A stretch of 64,000 nucleotides of DNA from Nocardiopsis_C rhodophaea (lineage in GTDB: Bacteria; Actinomycetota; Actinomycetes; Streptosporangiales; Streptosporangiaceae). The notes beneath the pieces were generated by a model. It had not been told where the DNA came from. It searched no databases and worked only from the letters and a program-made list of their open reading frames with translations. Below, one piece after another: positions 45,280 through 54,141 of this stretch (position 1 is the stretch's first letter; each line of letters begins with the position of its first letter). The stretch covers positions 45,347 to 109,346 of the forward strand of contig NZ_BAAAPC010000021.1 in assembly GCF_039530945.1 (NCBI RefSeq), given 5' to 3'. The position numbers were made by a program, and so were the translations under genes.

Positions 45280-46509
45280 ATGGTGCAGGAATTCAAGAAG
45301 GTCGGAGTGGTCGGGCTCGGAACCATGGGCGCCGGCATCGTCGAGGTGTTCGCCCGGGCCGGGTTCTCGGTCACCGGCGTGGAGATCGACGATGGCGCGC
45401 TCGACCGCGGCCGCGGCCACCTGGAGAAGTCGCTCGGCCGAGCGCTGAGCAAACAGAAGATCACCGAGGAGGAGCACGGCGCCATCCTCGGTCGTCTGAC
45501 GTTCACCACCTCCCGCGAGGAGCTGGCGGATGCCGACTTCGTCGTCGAGGCCGTCCCCGAGCGCATCGACATCAAGCGGGACGTCTTCACCGACCTCGAC
45601 CGGATCTGCCCGCCGGGCACCATCCTGGCCACCAACACCTCCTCGCTCTCGGTCACCGAGATCGCTGCCCTGACCAACCGCCCGGACAAGGTCGTGGGGC
45701 TGCACTTCTTCAACCCCGCCCCGGTGATGAAGCTGGCCGAGATCGTCGGCACGGTGCTCACCACCCCGGGCACGATCGAGGTCGCCTCCGAGGTCGCCAA
45801 GCGCATCGGCAAGACCCCGGTCGTCGTCACCGACCGGGCCGGGTTCGTCGCCAACGCGCTGCTGGTCCCCTACATCAACGACGCGGTCAAGGCCTACGAG
45901 TACAAGTACGCCTCCCGCGAGGAGATCGACGCGTCGGTCACCAAGGCCGCCGGGTTCCCCATGGGGCCGCTGACGCTGGCCGACCTCGTCGGTCTGGACG
46001 TCTGCCTGGCCGTCATGGACGTGCTGTGGGAGGAGTTCCGCGAGCCGCGCTACGTCGCCGCGCCGCTGCTGCGCCGCATGGTCGCCGCCGGGCTGCTCGG
46101 CCGCAAGTCCGGGCGCGGGTTCTACGACTACTCCGGCGCGGACAACCCCCCAGAAGAGCTGCCCCAGGGCGCCATCGCCACGCAGCTGCGCGACGAGGGC
46201 AACGACGACTGCGACCTGGCCGGGCTGCTGCTCGTCCCGCACATCAACGACGCCATGCGCATGGTCGGCCAGGGCTACGCCACCGCCCAGGACGTCGACA
46301 CCGCGATGCGGTTCGGCTGCGGCTACCCCAAGGGACCGGTGGAGCTGCTAGAGGAGATCGGCGTCGAGAAGGTCGCCGAGGACCACTTCCAGCTGACCAA
46401 CAACGGGCTGATCCCCTTCTCCCTGCCCGCTCCGCTGATCCTCGACAAGCTTCCCGAGATCGACGAGGACGATGACGAGGGCTGCTGCCAGGGGTCCGCG
46501 CGGTCCTGA
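45280..46509 (+). CDS. 3-hydroxybutyryl-CoA dehydrogenase
   Basis: The 409-residue NAD(P)-dependent enzyme interconverts acetoacetyl-CoA and 3-hydroxybutyryl-CoA. It has an N-terminal Rossmann fold (VGVVGLGTMGAGI), the catalytic HFFNPAPVMKLAEIV, and two tandem C-terminal 3HCDH domains (GFVANALLVPYINDA and LLLVPHINDAMRMV), so it is longer than the single-domain 280-residue form. The tail is acidic with a Cys pair (DEDDDEGCCQG). AAGGTGAG before ATG 45280 favours that start over GTG 45271. The GMC gene starts 11 bp after its stop. Confidence 0.94.
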   Translation: MVQEFKKVGVVGLGTMGAGIVEVFARAGFSVTGVEIDDGALDRGRGHLEKSLGRALSKQKITEEEHGAILGRLTFTTSREELADADFVVEAVPERIDIKRDVFTDLDRICPPGTILATNTSSLSVTEIAALTNRPDKVVGLHFFNPAPVMKLAEIVGTVLTTPGTIEVASEVAKRIGKTPVVVTDRAGFVANALLVPYINDAVKAYEYKYASREEIDASVTKAAGFPMGPLTLADLVGLDVCLAVMDVLWEEFREPRYVAAPLLRRMVAAGLLGRKSGRGFYDYSGADNPPEELPQGAIATQLRDEGNDDCDLAGLLLVPHINDAMRMVGQGYATAQDVDTAMRFGCGYPKGPVELLEEIGVEKVAEDHFQLTNNGLIPFSLPAPLILDKLPEIDEDDDEGCCQGSARS

Positions 46510-46520
46510 CCGCCGATGTC

Positions 46521-48068
46521 GTGATCGTGGGGGCCGGCCCGACCGGGTCGGCCCTCGCGGCGGGGCTGAGCGACGCCGCGAACGCGTCCGCAGCGCGCTC
46601 CGTCCTGCTTCTGGAAGCGGGCCCGGTGCCCGCAACGCGCGACGCCGTCCCGCCGGAGGTGCTGGACGGGACCCGGATGGCCGCCGCCCGGCCCGGCCAC
46701 GAGCTGAACTGGTCGTTCACCGGAACTGTCGCGCCGGGGACGCCCCGGCCCGTGCCGCGCGGCCGGGTAGCCGGAGGGTCGGGCGCGATCAACGGCGGTG
46801 TCTTCATCCGGGGCACCCGCGAGGACTTCGACGCGATCGCCGCGCTCGGCCACCACGACTGGTCGTATGAGCGCGTGCTGCCGTCCTTCGCGGCGGTGGA
46901 GCACGACCACGATTTCCCTGGCCCGCCGCACGGCCGCCGCGGCCCGGTGCCGGTTCGCCGCACCTTCCCCGGATCCGCCTGCCCGGTCACCGAGGCGTTC
47001 TGGGAGGCCTGCCGCGACCTGGGATACCCGTGGGAGGCCGACAAGAACGCTTCCGGGCCGCCGGGCGCCGGTCCGGTTCCCGTGAACGTCGTCTCCGGGG
47101 TCCGCCACGGCGCGCTCCTCACCCACCTGCTGCCCCGCGCCGGACGGCCCCGCCTCACCGTCCGCGGCGGCGTTCTCGTCCACCGGGTCGTGTTCGCGGG
47201 CACCCGCGCCATCGGGGTCGAAGCCGAGGTCGACGGCCGGCTCCGGGTGATCCGGGCCGAGGAGATCGTGCTCGCCGCTGGCGCGATCTCCTCGGCCCGG
47301 CTGCTGTTGCGCTCGGGCGTGGGGCCCGCTGACGAACTGGCGGCCCTGGGCATCCCCGTGGTGCACGACGCGCCCGCCGTCGGGCAGGCCGTGACCGACC
47401 ACCCGGGCGTCGCCGTGGGCATCACGCCCGTCCCCGCGGCACGCCCCGCCGCACGCACCGGCGTGGTCGAAGCGGCGCTGCACACGGTCGCGACCGCCGC
47501 GGACGCCGCCGCCGACGGGCGCGGCGACGGTGACCTGGAGATCATGCCCTACACCGCGCCGTTCGCCGAGCTGATCCCGGGCGGCGCCGCGACCCCGCCG
47601 GACGAGATCGCGTTCGGGGTCACCCTGCTGCGCACCGCGAGCTCCGGCGCGATCCGCCTCGCCTCCGCCGATCCGCACGCCCCACCGGTCATCACTTTCG
47701 GGCACCTCACCTCGGCGGTGGACCGCGCCCGGTTGCGTGAGGGGGTGCGGCGGTGCGCGGAGATCCTTACATCGGCGCCGCTGCGCCGCCTGACGGCGTC
47801 CTACGGCGGCCCGCCGGCCGCCGTCCTCGGCTCCGACCGCGCCCTCGACGCGTGGATCGGTGAACGCGTCTCGACCGCCAACCACCTCTCGGGCGGCTGC
47901 GCGATGGGGTCGGTCACCGACGCCCGCGGCCGCGTGCGCGGCGTCACGGGCCTGCGCGTCGCCGACACCTCGATCCTGCCCCGCGCCCCGTCGCGCGGTA
48001 CCGTGGCCACCGCCGTCATGATGGGTGAACACCTGGCACGTTCATTCCCCGTACCCTTGGAAACGTGA
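46521..48068 (+). CDS. GMC-family FAD oxidoreductase, MftG-like
   Basis: The 515-residue flavoprotein has the FAD motif VGAGPTGSALAAGLSDAA at the very N-terminus, PRGRVAGGSGAINGGVFIRG near residue 80, and the C-terminal GMC_oxred_C region with catalytic His in STANHLSGGCAMG and the final PSRGTVATAVMMGEHLA. The PVRR-containing middle resembles MftG, the GMC partner of mycofactocin systems, but no other mft genes are in the window. GTG 46521 leaves only one residue before the first beta strand, so initiation may be slightly upstream at an unusual codon. It is closely coupled to the dehydrogenase gene and overlaps the next gene by four bases. Confidence 0.85.
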   Translation: MIVGAGPTGSALAAGLSDAANASAARSVLLLEAGPVPATRDAVPPEVLDGTRMAAARPGHELNWSFTGTVAPGTPRPVPRGRVAGGSGAINGGVFIRGTREDFDAIAALGHHDWSYERVLPSFAAVEHDHDFPGPPHGRRGPVPVRRTFPGSACPVTEAFWEACRDLGYPWEADKNASGPPGAGPVPVNVVSGVRHGALLTHLLPRAGRPRLTVRGGVLVHRVVFAGTRAIGVEAEVDGRLRVIRAEEIVLAAGAISSARLLLRSGVGPADELAALGIPVVHDAPAVGQAVTDHPGVAVGITPVPAARPAARTGVVEAALHTVATAADAAADGRGDGDLEIMPYTAPFAELIPGGAATPPDEIAFGVTLLRTASSGAIRLASADPHAPPVITFGHLTSAVDRARLREGVRRCAEILTSAPLRRLTASYGGPPAAVLGSDRALDAWIGERVSTANHLSGGCAMGSVTDARGRVRGVTGLRVADTSILPRAPSRGTVATAVMMGEHLARSFPVPLET

Positions 48069-48379
48069 GTCCGCGCCGTAACAGCCCCCGCCGCAAGGAG
48101 ACCCGTGTCCAGCCGCCTGACGAGGACGGGCTGATGCTGCGCATCACCGGGGGCCAACGCCGGGAGACGGGCGCCGACGGCGAGTGGGTCATCCGGCGCA
48201 TCAGCGGTGCCGCCGCGACCAAGACCTACCGCTGTCCCGGCTGCTACCAGGAGATCCCGGTCGGGATGCCGCACGTCGTGGCGTGGCGGCCCTACGGCGA
48301 CGGTGAGGACCGCCGCCATTGGCACTCCTCCTGCTGGGAGCGGCGCGCGCACCGCGGCGTCCGGATGCCGCGGCGCTGA
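48065..48379 (+). CDS. Conserved actinobacterial zinc-ribbon-like protein
   Basis: The 104-residue basic protein has an Arg/Pro-rich N-terminus and a C-terminal core YRCPGCYQEIPVGMPHVVAW followed by HWHSSCWERR. The CxxC plus H/C set suggests one zinc site. Its GTG start overlaps the GMC stop (GTGA), and the alpha/beta hydrolase gene follows after 60 bp. The family is common in actinobacteria and of unknown function; nucleic acid binding is a guess based on charge and zinc ligands. Confidence 0.75.
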   Translation: MSPRRNSPRRKETRVQPPDEDGLMLRITGGQRRETGADGEWVIRRISGAAATKTYRCPGCYQEIPVGMPHVVAWRPYGDGEDRRHWHSSCWERRAHRGVRMPRR

Positions 48380-48439
48380 GCCCCCTCGGCTCCGCCCCGA
48401 CGCTGACCATCCCCATTCCCGATCCGATATCGAGGACCC

Positions 48440-49171
48440 ATGGATATTCGCGCTGCCACGGTGCTGCCCGCCGACCGTCGTCCCATCACCCTGCACACCG
48501 CCGACGGACTGGAGCTCGTCGGTGAGCTGGCGCTGCCGGAGTCCGGCGCGCCGGTGGCGACGCTGGTCTGCCTGCATCCGCTGCCGACGGCCGACGGGAT
48601 GATGGACAGCCACGTGCTGCGCAAGGCGTCCTTCCGGCTCCCGGCGCTCGCCGACGTCGCGGTGCTGCGCTTCAACACCCGCGGCACCACCTCGCGGCAC
48701 GGGACGAGCCAGGGGTCGTTCGGCGACGGCGAGACCGAGCGCTACGACGTCGCGTCCGCCATCGAGTTCGCCGAGTTCGAGGGGCTGCCCCGGCCCTGGC
48801 TGCTGGGTTGGTCGTTCGGCACCGAGCTCGCGCTGAAGTGGGGGCGCGATCCGGAGGTGGAGGGCGCCATCCTGCTCTCACCTCCGCTGCACCGGGCGAA
48901 TGACACGGACCTGGACGCGTGGGCGGAGTTCGGCCGTCCGCTGGTGGCGCTGGTGCCCGAGTTCGACGACTACCTGCGTCCGGCCGAGGCGCGCGAGCGC
49001 TTCGCCCGCGTCCCGCAGGCCGAGGTGATCGGTGTGGACAACGCGAAGCACCTGTGGGTGGGGGAGCCCTACGTGCGCATCGTGCTCGACGAGATCGTCA
49101 AGCGCGTCGCGCCCAAGGCGTACCCGCTGCCCACGGAGTGGGACGGTCCCGCCGAGCGCGACACCGTCTGA
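48440..49171 (+). CDS. Alpha/beta hydrolase
   Basis: The 243-residue protein has the CHP-type N-terminus LVCLHPLPTADGMMDSHVL, a VLRFNTRGT strand-turn, the nucleophile elbow GWSFGTE near residue 122 and a late catalytic His in NAKHLWVGEP near 205. It matches small cytoplasmic alpha/beta hydrolases of the dienelactone hydrolase-like type. Substrate is unknown. Confidence 0.85.
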   Translation: MDIRAATVLPADRRPITLHTADGLELVGELALPESGAPVATLVCLHPLPTADGMMDSHVLRKASFRLPALADVAVLRFNTRGTTSRHGTSQGSFGDGETERYDVASAIEFAEFEGLPRPWLLGWSFGTELALKWGRDPEVEGAILLSPPLHRANDTDLDAWAEFGRPLVALVPEFDDYLRPAEARERFARVPQAEVIGVDNAKHLWVGEPYVRIVLDEIVKRVAPKAYPLPTEWDGPAERDTV

Positions 49172-49292
49172 GCCGCCGCGCCGGGCCGCCCTCGCGGGGC
49201 TCCCCCGCCGACGTGCGGTCTCGCCGAATCGCGGGCCGCGCGATGGGCCCGACGACGCGTTCGGCGCAAAATGTTGAAGATTACACCAATGG

Positions 49293-49319
49293 CCCCGGAG
49301 GGCGTCACTGCCTCCGGGG
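49293..49319 (+). terminator. Hairpin after alpha/beta hydrolase
   Basis: CCCCGGAGG and CCTCCGGGG (9 bp) pair around a 9-nt loop, 121 bp after the hydrolase stop. Confidence 0.5.
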
Positions 49320-49345
49320 TGATTCATGTGTGGCATGCAAACGCT

Positions 49346-49365
49346 GGTGTGTGATCCAAAACACC
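49346..49365 (+). promoter_or_regulatory. Inverted repeat before the symporter operon
   Basis: GGTGT and ACACC are spaced by 10 bases (TGTGATCCAAAACACC within). It resembles half of a CRP/GlxR-type site and lies about 100 bp before the DUF485 gene, next to a TACCTT that could act as -10. Carbon-source control of acetate uptake would fit, but the match is imperfect. Confidence 0.3.
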
Positions 49366-49465
49366 TCTACCTTGCTGGGGAGAGCAACGCGGCACGCCGC
49401 TGTATCCCCGCACGCGCGTACCGCCGCCCGCCACCGCAGCAGTCGTCGAGAGGGGTCTGAGACCT

Positions 49466-49924
49466 ATGGTCGATCCATCGCGAGGATCACCCGACCACAC
49501 CAGCACACAAGGGCAGACCGCCACCGACAGGGCGGTGGCCATGTGCGACGATCCCCGGTTCGTTGAGCTGAAACGGCGCCTGAAGGTGTTCATCTTCCCG
49601 ATGAGCATCGCGTTCTTCGCCTGGTACCTGCTCTACGTCCTGATGTCGGCCTTCGCCCGCGACACCATGGCCATCGTCCTGTTCGGCAGCGTCAACGTCG
49701 CCCTGGTGTTCGGCCTACTCCAGTTCGCCACCACCTTCGGCATCGCGTTCTTCTACGCCCGGTACGCCGCCCGCCGCCTCGATCCCCTCGCCGAGGAGCT
49801 CCGCGCCGAGCTGAACAACGCGGGCGTGGGCGCCGTCGCCGCCCACGGCCCGGCGGAGAACCTCGCCGACGACCTGTCCGACGCCGGACCCGCACCCTCC
49901 GGCATGAAGGGGGCCGAAGAATGA
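49466..49924 (+). CDS. DUF485 membrane protein
   Basis: The 152-residue protein has two membrane helices (about residues 47-70 and 80-105) in the DUF485 pattern RLKVFIFPMSIAFFAWYLLYVLMSAFA. DUF485 proteins accompany acetate-type symporters (the yjcH-actP pair of E. coli). Its stop overlaps the symporter start (ATGA). Confidence 0.92.
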   Translation: MVDPSRGSPDHTSTQGQTATDRAVAMCDDPRFVELKRRLKVFIFPMSIAFFAWYLLYVLMSAFARDTMAIVLFGSVNVALVFGLLQFATTFGIAFFYARYAARRLDPLAEELRAELNNAGVGAVAAHGPAENLADDLSDAGPAPSGMKGAEE

Positions 49925-51642
49925 GCCCAGGCCCCGCGACCGCCGCCACTGCGGCGACCACGACGGAGGCCATCGGGGGCGGCGGCGAGCGCCTCGCCAC
50001 GATGGTCCTGTTCCTCCTGCTGGTCGGGGCCACACTGGGCATCACCGTGTGGGCCAACCGCCGCACCAGGTCGGCCACCGACTACTACGCCGGCGGCCGC
50101 GGCTTCTCCGGGCTGCAGAACGGGATGGCCATCGGCAGCGACTACATGTCGGCGGCCTCGTTCCTCGGCATCGCCGGCATGATCTCGCTCTTCGGCTACG
50201 ACGGGTTCCTCTACTCGATCGGCTTCCTCGTCGCGTGGCTGGTCGCGCTCCTCCTCGTCGCCGAGCTGCTGCGCAACTCCGGGCGCTTCACCATGGCCGA
50301 CGTCATCTCCTACCGGATGCGGCAGCGCCCGGTGCGCACCGCCGCGGCGGTCTCCACCGTCACCGTGTCGGTCTTCTACCTGCTCGCCCAGATGGTCGGC
50401 GCGGGCGCGCTGATCGCCCTGCTGCTCGGGATCCAGGAGGGGGAAACCTTCCTCGGCCTGAGCGCCGACGCCGCCAAGATCGGCGGCATCGTCATCGTGG
50501 GCCTGCTGATGACGCTGTACGTCACCCTCGGCGGGATGAAGGGCACCACCTGGGTGCAGATCATCAAGGCGGCGGTGCTCATGGGCGGCGCGGCCCTACT
50601 GACGGTACTGGTCCTCGCCGTCTACGGGTTCGACTTCGGGGCCCTGATGGGCGACGCCGCCCGGTCCAGCGGCCAGGGGCAGGCCTTCCTCGAACCCGGG
50701 CTGCGCTACGGGGTCGAGGTGGACGGCGACGCGTGGGCGACGCTGTGGAGCAAGCTCGACCTCATCAGCCTCGGTATCGCGCTGGTGCTGGGGACGGCCG
50801 GGCTGCCGCACATCCTCATCCGCTTCTACACCGTTCCCGACGCCAGGTCCGCCCGTACCTCGGTGAACTGGGCGATCGTGCTGATCGGCGGCTTCTACCT
50901 GATGACCCTGGTGCTGGGCTTCGGCGCGGCGGCCATCGTGGGCCGGGACGCCATCACGGCGCAGAACCCGGCCGGGAACACCGCGGCGCCGCAGCTCGCC
51001 CAACAACTGGGGCTGCAACTGGGCGGCGGCGCGGCGGGCGCGCTGCTGCTCGCGTTCATCGCGGCCGCGGCGTTCGCCGCCATCCTGTCCACCGTGGCGG
51101 GGCTGACCCTGGCCTCCTCGTCGTCGCTCGCGCACGACTTCTACGCGAGCGTGCTCCGCAGGGGCCAGTCCTCAGAGCGGGAAGAGGTCCGCGTGGCCCG
51201 GATCGCCGCCATGGCGATCGGCGTGGTCGCGATTATCCTCGCGATCTTCGCCCAGGGGCTGAACGTCGCGTTCCTGGTGGCTCTGGCGTTCGCCATCGCG
51301 GCCTCCGCCAACCTGCCGTCGCTGCTGCTGAACCTCTTCTGGAGGCGCTTCAACACGACGGGGGCGGTCGCCGGGATGTACGGCGGGCTCATCGCCGCCG
51401 TCGGGCTGGTGTTCTTCTCACCGGTGGTCTCGGGCAAGATTCACCCCGAGACGGGGGAGAGCCTGTCGCTGTTCCCCGCCGGGGTCGACTTCGCGTGGTT
51501 CCCCCTGGAGAACCCCGGGCTGGTGTCCATCCCGGCCGGGTTCCTCTGCGCCGTCATCGGCACGCTGCTGTCCAAGGAGCGCGACGACGACCGGTTCGCC
51601 GAGATGGAGGTGCGCGCCGTCACCGGGGCCGGGGCGCACTGA
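49921..51642 (+). CDS. Sodium/solute symporter, ActP/MctC-like
   Basis: The 573-residue SSS-family protein has about 13 membrane helices. Conserved parts are DYYAGGRGFSGLQNGMAIGSDYMSAASFLGIAG near residue 43, the PHILIRFYTVPDARSARTSV loop near 295 and the AFAAILSTVAGLTLASSSSLAHDFY segment near 380. This subgroup moves acetate, pyruvate or propionate. It is coupled to DUF485 and would feed the acyl-CoA genes nearby. Confidence 0.92.
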   Translation: MSPGPATAATAATTTEAIGGGGERLATMVLFLLLVGATLGITVWANRRTRSATDYYAGGRGFSGLQNGMAIGSDYMSAASFLGIAGMISLFGYDGFLYSIGFLVAWLVALLLVAELLRNSGRFTMADVISYRMRQRPVRTAAAVSTVTVSVFYLLAQMVGAGALIALLLGIQEGETFLGLSADAAKIGGIVIVGLLMTLYVTLGGMKGTTWVQIIKAAVLMGGAALLTVLVLAVYGFDFGALMGDAARSSGQGQAFLEPGLRYGVEVDGDAWATLWSKLDLISLGIALVLGTAGLPHILIRFYTVPDARSARTSVNWAIVLIGGFYLMTLVLGFGAAAIVGRDAITAQNPAGNTAAPQLAQQLGLQLGGGAAGALLLAFIAAAAFAAILSTVAGLTLASSSSLAHDFYASVLRRGQSSEREEVRVARIAAMAIGVVAIILAIFAQGLNVAFLVALAFAIAASANLPSLLLNLFWRRFNTTGAVAGMYGGLIAAVGLVFFSPVVSGKIHPETGESLSLFPAGVDFAWFPLENPGLVSIPAGFLCAVIGTLLSKERDDDRFAEMEVRAVTGAGAH

Positions 51643-51711
51643 CGCGGCAGCGGTGCCCCGGTCGCTTCGCCGACCGTGGCACCGCATCGGCTCACGGCCG
51701 ACGGAACGACC

Positions 51712-51745
51712 GGAGGCCCGGCCCCTGACCAGGGACCGGGCCTCC
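51712..51745. terminator. Bidirectional terminator, symporter and filP-like gene
   Basis: GGAGGCCCGG and CCGGGCCTCC pair, with a further CCCT/AGGG pair inside. It lies between the convergent symporter and filP-like genes. Confidence 0.7.
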
Positions 51746-51843
51746 AGCGGCGGCGTCCGCGCGTTTGCGGCTACGGACGATGACTCACGGGCGCTCCCGC
51801 GGCCGTGTGCGCGGCGGCACAGGACGGTGGGGCGTCGGAGCCG

Positions 51844-53148
51844 CTACTCCTGCCACCAGTCCTCGTCGTCGCTCCCCTTGCCGGACTTGGCGGGGACGGC
51901 CTGCTGGGACTGCTGCTGCTTGTTGTTGTTGCTGTCGTTGCTCTCGATGGCCGCGGGTTCCTGGGCGGCCGGTGCCGCAGCCTGGGCCGGGGGCGCGGGG
52001 ACGCCGCCGCCACCGCCCAGCAGCTGACGCAGCTGGTCCATGTGGGACTGGATGCCGTCGCGCTGGCGGCTGAGTTCGTCGACCTCCTGCTGCGCGGCGG
52101 TCATAATGCGGTCGGCCTCGGCCTTCGCGTCGCTGACCAGGTGCTCGGCCTTGCTCTTGGCTTCGGCCGCGATCTGCTCAGCGTTCTTCTTCGCGTTGGC
52201 GACGACCTGCTTGGCGTGCTGCTCGGCGTCGCGGCGGGTCTGCTCGGCCTGCGAGCTCGCCTTGGTGGCGCGCTGCTCGGCACTGGCGGCCCGCTCCTCG
52301 GCCTCCGAGACCAGTTTCTGCGTGGCGGCCTGGGCGGCAGCCAAACGCTCGGCGTCCTGGCGCTCCGCCTCTTCGCGGCGGCTGGCCAGCTGGATCTCGA
52401 ACTCGGCCTCTTCCTGCGCCCGCTTGGCCTCGCTCTCCTCGACGGCGCGCTGGGCCTGGGCACGCATTTCGTCGGCCTGACGCTTTGCGGTCTGCAGCGT
52501 CTCGTCGCGCTCGCGCTTGGCGGACGCGCGGGCCGTCGCGCACTCGCGCTCGGTGGTGGTGCGCAGCTTGGCGATCTCACCCTCGAACGTGGCGCGCTTC
52601 TCGGCGATCTCATGGTCGACCGCGGAGCGCTTCTTCTGCACCTCGCGCTCGGTGGTCGAGGTCAGCTCGTCGGCTTCGCGACGGGCGGTCGTGCGGATTT
52701 CCTCCGCTTCGGACTCGGCGCTCGTCCGCATCTCTTCCGCCTCGCGCTGGGCGGTGGTGCGCAGATCGGTCGCTTCGTTCTCGGCGGCGGCCCGCATTTC
52801 GGCGGCCTCGATTTTGGCCGCGGACTTGATGTCATTGGCCTCAGCGCGCGCACCCTGAACAAGCTCAGTGGCCTGCTCTTCGGCAAGCCGGAGCAGCTGT
52901 TCGATGCGGGCGCCCAGACCCGAGTAGGTCGGACGCTCCTGCTCCTGGAGCTGCCGCTTGGCCTCGGCGAGCTCCTTGCGGTTGCGATCGGCCTCTTCGC
53001 GGGCCTGGGAAAGCTCGCTCTGCTTCTGGCCGATGAACTCCATGACCTGGTGCCGGTCGTAACCACGCAGCACCACGTCGAACTCGGTGGTTTGAGTGCC
53101 TTCCTCGAAGAAATTGCTGAGCTGGGCTTCAATATCTGGCGACGACAT
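51844..53148 (-). CDS. filP: FilP-like coiled-coil protein with DivIVA N-terminus
   Basis: The 434-residue protein starts with a DivIVA-type segment (FDVVLRGYDRHQVMEFI). Almost continuous coiled coil follows to about residue 365, rich in Ala, Glu, Arg and Gln with repeated EAEEMRT/EAEEIRT units. The low-complexity Pro/Ala/Gln/Asn tail ends DDEDWWQE. This matches FilP of Streptomyces (often labelled cellulose-binding), a cytoskeletal protein that stiffens hyphae and works with DivIVA and Scy in tip growth. ATG 53148 is chosen because the DivIVA segment begins about 24 residues later. It lies near mce as in Streptomyces; no separate scy is present here. Confidence 0.88.
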   Translation of the reverse strand: MSSPDIEAQLSNFFEEGTQTTEFDVVLRGYDRHQVMEFIGQKQSELSQAREEADRNRKELAEAKRQLQEQERPTYSGLGARIEQLLRLAEEQATELVQGARAEANDIKSAAKIEAAEMRAAAENEATDLRTTAQREAEEMRTSAESEAEEIRTTARREADELTSTTEREVQKKRSAVDHEIAEKRATFEGEIAKLRTTTERECATARASAKRERDETLQTAKRQADEMRAQAQRAVEESEAKRAQEEAEFEIQLASRREEAERQDAERLAAAQAATQKLVSEAEERAASAEQRATKASSQAEQTRRDAEQHAKQVVANAKKNAEQIAAEAKSKAEHLVSDAKAEADRIMTAAQQEVDELSRQRDGIQSHMDQLRQLLGGGGGVPAPPAQAAAPAAQEPAAIESNDSNNNKQQQSQQAVPAKSGKGSDDEDWWQE

Positions 53149-53587
53149 GTGGCGGAATCCTGAACGGGTGACGAGACGGCTACGTATGCGGAGATTGTCG
53201 TGTGGAGAGCCATGAGGTGGCGTGGAGGACGGCTCCTCCCACCTCGAATCGGCGGTAGCACTTCCCCGGGAAGGGTACTCCGCGAGGTCCTTCCGCGTTG
53301 GGATGTTCACTCCATTGATGCCAAAGGTCTGCTCAATGAAGGCGCATGCCGCGAACGTTCGACCCGCCTCGACGAGTCTGCATACGTACGGGGGGACAGA
53401 TGCCGCCGACGATCCGAGTCCGGCGACTAGCAGACTTTATCAAGCTCAGGCCTTTTCGGAAGGGCCTTTCGGTAGGTTCCTGCCCAGGTCTCCGGCCCTG
53501 CTCGGGCCGAGACGTGCCCCGACACGTGAAGTGACGGTTCCATCACGTTAACGTGATCTCGCGTGCACGTACTGTTTTTTTAAACTT
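53149..53587. other. filP-mce intergenic region
   Basis: This 439-bp gap probably holds the filP promoter and the end of the mce transcript. A 20-bp hairpin-like segment AGGCC...GGCCT lies near 53448-53467, and a 16-bp perfect palindrome lies at 53542-53557. A seven-T run occurs at 53575-53581. No gene is seen. Confidence 0.45.
53542..53557. promoter_or_regulatory. Perfect 16-bp palindrome ATCACGTTAACGTGAT
   Basis: The palindrome lies 31 bp downstream of the mce stop and about 390 bp upstream of filP. It has the size of a TetR- or LacI-type operator. With no loop it is a poor RNA terminator, so a protein site is more likely. Confidence 0.4.
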
Positions 53588-54031
53588 CTAGGCGTGTCCG
53601 TCCGGTTTCGCGGCGGACTGGACCAGTTCGGTCAGCACCCCGCCGCAGTCCTTCGGGTGCAGGAAGGTGATCAGCGAGCCCATGGAGCCGGTGCGGGGAT
53701 CGCCCAGCACCCGGACTCCGCGCTCGCCGACAGCCGCGGCGTCACCGGCGACATCGGCGGTGCCGAACGCGATGTGGTGCACGCCCTCCCCACTCTTGGC
53801 GAGGAACTTCGCCACCGGCGAGTCCTCACGGATCGGCTCCAGCAGCTGCAGGTAGCTCGCGCCGCCGTCGTCGGTTCCGTTGATCCGCAGCATCGCCTCG
53901 CGGACCCCCTGCTCCTCGTTGGTCTCCGTGTGGGTGACCTCGAAGCCGAAGGTGTCCCGGTAGAACCGCGCGGTGGCCTCCAGATCGTGGCAGGCGATGC
54001 CGATGTGGTCGATACGGGTGAACGCTGGCAC
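53588..54031 (-). CDS. mce: Methylmalonyl-CoA epimerase
   Basis: The 147-residue vicinal-oxygen-chelate protein interconverts (R)- and (S)-methylmalonyl-CoA. Metal ligands are His in RIDHIGIACHDLEA near residue 9, Gln in SYLQLLEP, His in GVHHIAFG and Glu in GVLTELVQ at the end. GTG 54031 follows GGGAGG at good spacing. It is divergent from the thiolase gene. Confidence 0.93.
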   Translation of the reverse strand: MPAFTRIDHIGIACHDLEATARFYRDTFGFEVTHTETNEEQGVREAMLRINGTDDGGASYLQLLEPIREDSPVAKFLAKSGEGVHHIAFGTADVAGDAAAVGERGVRVLGDPRTGSMGSLITFLHPKDCGGVLTELVQSAAKPDGHA

Positions 54032-54141
54032 TGCCGTGGACCTCCCGGAAGGTAGGTGATGGGCGTATATGTATGGTGACAGACCAGGTGTTGTGAGCGA
54101 ACGGGCGAACAGCCACAAGAACACACATGGAGGCGCACCCA

